Shown here: positions 6,795 through 8,954 of the stretch, in pieces
Layout: the number at the start of each line of letters is the position of its first letter
How positions within the stretch are numbered: the first letter of the stretch is position 1
Notes under the pieces: model-generated
The model's input: only the letters and a program-made list of their open reading frames with translations
What the model was told of the DNA's origin: nothing
The model's database searches: none
Origin: Casp-actino8 sp046091365
GTDB taxonomy: Bacteria > Actinomycetota > Acidimicrobiia > Acidimicrobiales > Ilumatobacteraceae
Assembly: GCA_046091365.1 (NCBI GenBank)
Contig: JBJTBM010000066.1
Location: 1-8,954 of the forward strand
Length of the DNA: 8,954 nt
Direction of reading: 5' to 3'
Made by a program: the position numbers and the translations under genes

Positions 6795-8255
6795 TCAGTT
6801 CGGTCTGGTCGGGTCGACGGCCAAGGAGACGTCTCCGAAGTCGCCCTCGATATCGACCGCGCCATTCTCGTCGCAGTGCCACCCACCACCGTTGTCGTCG
6901 GCGCTGCCGAGTTCGGGGTAGATGCGCTTCCACGCCCCGTCGACGACGCCCATGATGAGTCCGCACTTCGGTGGTTCGTTGCCACTGGGGTTCGACTCGG
7001 CGTGCAGGCCACCCGCGGTCCACGACGTGACCTTCTTGCCCTCGGCGAGCACGCACTCGCGTTCGAGCACGTTGTCGTTGGCGTCGAGACACGCGTTCGC
7101 CGACTGGGCGAACAGCAGAAGCGCCGACATCGCCTGCTGGCCGAGGCCGGCGATACGACCGTCGGGGTTGTAGGTCTCCATGATCTCGAGGAACTTGGCG
7201 AGCGCCGGGTTGTTGTCGGCCTCGTCGAACGGCGAGTAGACCGTGCGCACGCGCAGGCCCTCGGTCGACTGCGCGTTGCCCTCGGCGACGATCTGCTCGC
7301 TGTAGTGGTTAGCGTCGTTCAACACCAGGTCGGGCACGTAGCCGACCTCGCGCATCGCCTTGTAGAGCAACACCATGTTCCCGGGCTCACCGACGACCGA
7401 GAGCATGGTGATGCCCCCATCCTTCAGCTGTTGGGCGAACGGCGTCCAGTTGGCCTCGCCGGCGGGGTTCGTGGGGATCATCAGCGGATCGCCGAATCCT
7501 CCAAGGGCCGCCATGGTCGCCTTGATCTGCTCGGCGACCATCTTGGTGCTCACGAAGTCGCCGTAGATGATGGCCGGCTTGCCGATCGCCTCGGCTTGAT
7601 ACTGCTTGGCCCAGATGAACCACGAAGCCGGCTTCTTGTTGGGCGGGTTCGGGATCGGTTGCACGCGACCGTTGGCCATCGACGCTTCGGCGGTGACCGC
7701 GTACCCGGGGAACGAGATCATGCCGCACTCGTGGAAACGCGGGTACATCTGGTTGTCGAACACCCAACCACCACCGACCATGGCGAACACCTCGGCGCAG
7801 GCCTGCTCGGTGGCCGCCGGAACGTTGAACAACTTGCCGTCGAGGTCGACGATCTCGATCGGGAGTCCGCGGATACCGCCCTGCTCGTTGCACCAACCGG
7901 CGAAGGCCTCGGCCGCGTCGAGCATCTCGACGGTGAGGCCGGGGGCGGCCTCGTAGCCGTGGTCGGTGGCGGTTCCGATCTTGAGCGTGTCGCCGCCGTT
8001 CTGGCCGTCGGCGACGGTCGGCACCCCCGCGTCGGTGGCGGGACCACACGGGCTGGCCATGTCGCCGAACATCTCGCCGGCGGGCGCATCGGTGGTGGGT
8101 GCCTCCGAACCCGAGGGCGCCTCGGAGGACGGTGCCTCGGAGGACGGTGCGGGTCCGGTGTCACCGCCCTCCTCGCGATTCGAACATCCGACCGCGGTGA
8201 TGGCGACCAGTGCGATCGCGATCATGGCCCGTGTCGAGCGAAGTTTGCTGATCAT
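6795..8255 (-). CDS. Lipoprotein substrate-binding protein of the ABC importer (type I periplasmic-binding fold)
   Basis: This 486-residue protein is the first gene of the importer operon. It starts with a lipoprotein signal: basic MISKLRSTR, a hydrophobic core, then AVGC with the lipid-bearing Cys24. A low-complexity Ser/Glu/Ala/Pro linker (about 33-60) holds it away from the membrane. The rest is a two-lobed type I binding fold (Peripla_BP_6-like): a WCNEQGGIRGLPIEIV block near 121-136, a TEQACAEVFAMVGGG block, and later WTPFAQQLKDGG, a typical pattern for this family. The mature part has eight cysteines besides Cys24 (70, 122, 153, 177, 389, 401, 431, 461), which could form disulfides outside the cell. 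The ATG at 8255 has GGGGGA just upstream (spacing about 3). Family members bind branched-chain amino acids, amides, urea, or aromatic and other carboxylic acids; the sequence alone does not tell which. The C-terminal 70 residues, rich in Cys, Gly and Asn, look like an addition to the core fold. Confidence 0.92.
   Translation of the reverse strand: MISKLRSTRAMIAIALVAITAVGCSNREEGGDTGPAPSSEAPSSEAPSGSEAPTTDAPAGEMFGDMASPCGPATDAGVPTVADGQNGGDTLKIGTATDHGYEAAPGLTVEMLDAAEAFAGWCNEQGGIRGLPIEIVDLDGKLFNVPAATEQACAEVFAMVGGGWVFDNQMYPRFHECGMISFPGYAVTAEASMANGRVQPIPNPPNKKPASWFIWAKQYQAEAIGKPAIIYGDFVSTKMVAEQIKATMAALGGFGDPLMIPTNPAGEANWTPFAQQLKDGGITMLSVVGEPGNMVLLYKAMREVGYVPDLVLNDANHYSEQIVAEGNAQSTEGLRVRTVYSPFDEADNNPALAKFLEIMETYNPDGRIAGLGQQAMSALLLFAQSANACLDANDNVLERECVLAEGKKVTSWTAGGLHAESNPSGNEPPKCGLIMGVVDGAWKRIYPELGSADDNGGGWHCDENGAVDIEGDFGDVSLAVDPTRPN
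8119..8148 (-). repeat. Two tandem 15-base units in the binding-protein linker
   Basis: The unit gcctcggaggacggt on the plus strand occurs twice in a row without mismatch, and a diverged copy precedes it. It encodes the repeated Ser-Glu-Ala-Pro-Ser pattern of the lipoprotein linker. The length is a multiple of three, so copy-number change would alter linker length without breaking the frame. Confidence 0.75.
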
Positions 8256-8304
8256 GATTCCCCCACGATTCCGATCGGGACCCCCACGGCCCGACTCACG
8301 TCCG

Positions 8305-8310
8305 ACAATA
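8305..8310 (-). promoter_or_regulatory. Candidate extended -10 element for the importer operon
   Basis: The minus strand reads TGCTATTGT across 8313-8305, an extended -10 (TGn followed by TATTGT, four of six matches to TATAAT). It would start a transcript near 8298 and give a leader of about 42 bases before the ATG at 8255. No strong -35 box is seen at the usual distance, which fits an extended -10 promoter. The region 8256-8395 shows no recognisable operator palindrome. Confidence 0.4.
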
Positions 8311-8379
8311 GCAAGCAGCGGGGCGTTCTCGATAGGGCGCGGATTCCTCGCCGGCGGTGTGCGCCCGACGTTGCTCAAG

Positions 8380-8388
8380 TGATAAGAA
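8380..8388 (+). promoter_or_regulatory. Candidate extended -10 element for the DUF35 gene pair
   Basis: TGATAAGAA reads as TGn plus TAAGAA and would place the transcript start next to the GTG at 8396, again an almost leaderless mRNA. The hexamer is a weak match to TATAAT (three of six) and there is no clear -35 box. It is supported mainly by its position and by the absence of a Shine-Dalgarno sequence at that start. Confidence 0.3.
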
Positions 8389-8395
8389 CGAACCC

Positions 8396-8875
8396 GTGTC
8401 CGCACCAACCTCGTCGTCGACAACGGGACCCGACGGAGTGTTCACCGCTCCTCTCGTCGTCGCATACCCGTACAAGCGCACCGTCGGAACCCTGCTGTCC
8501 CGTTTCTTCCAGTCCTTGCAGGAAGGTCGACTCGAGGGCACGAAAGGTTCCGACGGACGCGTGTACTTCCCGCCGGCCGAATTCGACCCTGTCACCGGTC
8601 GTCAACTCGACGAATGGGTGACCCTGGCCGAGACCGGAACGGTCGTCACCTGGGCTTGGCAGTCGGTCCCGCAACCGGATCAACCCTTGGAGCGTCCCTT
8701 CGCGTGGGCGATGGTCACCCTCGACGGGGCCGACGTGCCGATGTTGCACGCGGTCGACGCCGGCGAGATGGCGCGGATGCGCTCCGGTGCGCGGGTGAAG
8801 GTGCGCTGGGCCGACGAGCGTTCGGGTGGCATTCGCGACATCGCCTGTTTCGACCTGCTGGAGGGGGCGTCATGA
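8396..8875 (+). CDS. DUF35-type OB-fold protein lacking zinc-ribbon cysteines
   Basis: This 159-residue protein has the DUF35 layout: a helix that precedes the ribbon (LLSRFFQSLQEGRLEGT, about 33-49), a ribbon-like stretch (GSDGRVYFPPAEFDPVTG, 51-68), then an OB fold (about 72-155) with GTVVTWAW, RPFAWAMVTLDGA and MRSGARVKVRW. DUF35 proteins act beside thiolases and acyl-CoA enzymes, for example as the small partner of acyl-CoA hydratases or thiolases in steroid and fatty-acid breakdown. In standard members the ribbon has two CxxC pairs; here GSDG and DPVTG stand in their place, and the only cysteine is Cys151. I recall an actinobacterial subgroup with the same loss that pairs with a zinc-binding DUF35 protein. 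The GTG at 8396 is chosen because it begins the conserved part at a sensible distance; an in-frame GTG at 8357 would add a Cys-containing, unlikely leader. It overlaps the next gene by ATGA. Confidence 0.82.
   Translation: MSAPTSSSTTGPDGVFTAPLVVAYPYKRTVGTLLSRFFQSLQEGRLEGTKGSDGRVYFPPAEFDPVTGRQLDEWVTLAETGTVVTWAWQSVPQPDQPLERPFAWAMVTLDGADVPMLHAVDAGEMARMRSGARVKVRWADERSGGIRDIACFDLLEGAS
8860..8867 (+). promoter_or_regulatory. Strong Shine-Dalgarno sequence for the downstream gene
   Basis: GGAGGGGG lies four bases before the ATG at 8872, inside the end of the upstream gene. It fixes the start of the truncated downstream gene and contrasts with the plus-strand genes that begin transcription units here, which have no such site. 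Confidence 0.7.
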
Positions 8876-8954
8876 GCGAGGCCGACGGAATCATGCGGCT
8901 GCGCCAGCCGATCTCGGTGACCTACAACTGGTCGGCTGGACCCAACGCCACCAG
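8872..8954 (+). CDS. Probable partner DUF35-type OB-fold protein (partial, 5' end only)
   Basis: Only 27 codons are in the window. The ATG at 8872 overlaps the previous stop as ATGA and has a strong ribosome-binding site, so the gene is real and translationally coupled. The visible part includes LRQPISVTYNWSAGPNAT. An opening with a short beta segment, then a tyrosine and a 'SAGPNATR'-like helix start, is what I recall for the zinc-ribbon DUF35 proteins that follow cysteine-free ones in actinobacteria. That identification is tentative: no ribbon or OB-fold residue is visible yet. It could also be another acyl-CoA-related enzyme. Confidence 0.5.
   Translation, partial: MSEADGIMRLRQPISVTYNWSAGPNAT

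Noticed and set aside
8256..8395. Possible operator or riboswitch in the divergent region before the importer operon
   Set aside because: I looked for a clear palindrome, a conserved aptamer pattern or a terminator/antiterminator pair and found none; the predicted leader of about 42 bases is too short for a typical riboswitch.
6876..8621. A 581-codon open frame on the plus strand opposite the binding-protein gene
   Set aside because: Its translation is rich in Arg, Gly, Val, Leu and His with no domain, and it lies antisense to a gene with a clear lipoprotein signal and family motifs. Long antisense frames are expected in high-GC DNA because of G/C-rich third codon positions.

Overview
This window is high-GC DNA that reads as a chromosomal stretch of an actinobacterium, possibly of the Acidimicrobiia type. 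That placement is inferred. It rests on a lipoprotein solute-binding protein with a Ser/Glu/Ala/Pro linker, a fused LivH-LivM permease, a pair of DUF35-type OB-fold genes, first genes of operons without Shine-Dalgarno sequences but with -10-like hexamers just before the start codon, and heavy use of GTG starts and G/C-ending codons. Coding density is very high. No stretch longer than 140 bases lacks a gene, and I see no tRNA, rRNA, CRISPR array, insertion sequence or phage gene.

Layout. (1) 1-1150, minus strand: the N-terminal 383 residues of a family 2 glycoside hydrolase of the beta-mannosidase/beta-galactosidase type, cut by the window edge before its catalytic residues. (2) 1151-1219: a 69-base divergent promoter region. 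(3) 1220-2638, plus: a MoxR / magnesium-chelatase-like AAA+ ATPase, probably translated from a leaderless mRNA. (4) 8255 down to 2643, minus: a compact five-gene operon for a branched-chain-amino-acid-type (HAAT family) ABC importer. In transcription order it holds a lipoprotein binding protein, a fused LivH-LivM permease with an extra C-terminal membrane region, LivG, LivF, and a small two-helix membrane protein of unknown function. Its last stop codon lies only 4 bases from the convergent stop of the AAA+ ATPase. (5) 8256-8395: a 140-base divergent promoter region. (6) 8396-8954, plus: a DUF35-type OB-fold protein whose zinc-ribbon cysteines are gone, overlapped by ATGA with a second gene that runs off the window and begins like a partner DUF35 protein.

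How the genes may work together. The lipoprotein captures a substrate outside the membrane, the fused permease forms the channel, and LivG/LivF power it. The divergent DUF35 pair belongs to a family that usually works with thiolases or acyl-CoA enzymes. The imported substrate could therefore be a carboxylic acid degraded through CoA thioesters rather than an amino acid, but this is inference from gene neighbourhood alone. The hydrolase and the AAA+ ATPase have no evident functional tie to the transporter. The parts that are least explained are the C-terminal membrane module on the permease, the small membrane protein at the end of the operon, and the cysteine-free DUF35 partner. I do not see a clear-cut new defence, mobile or regulatory system.
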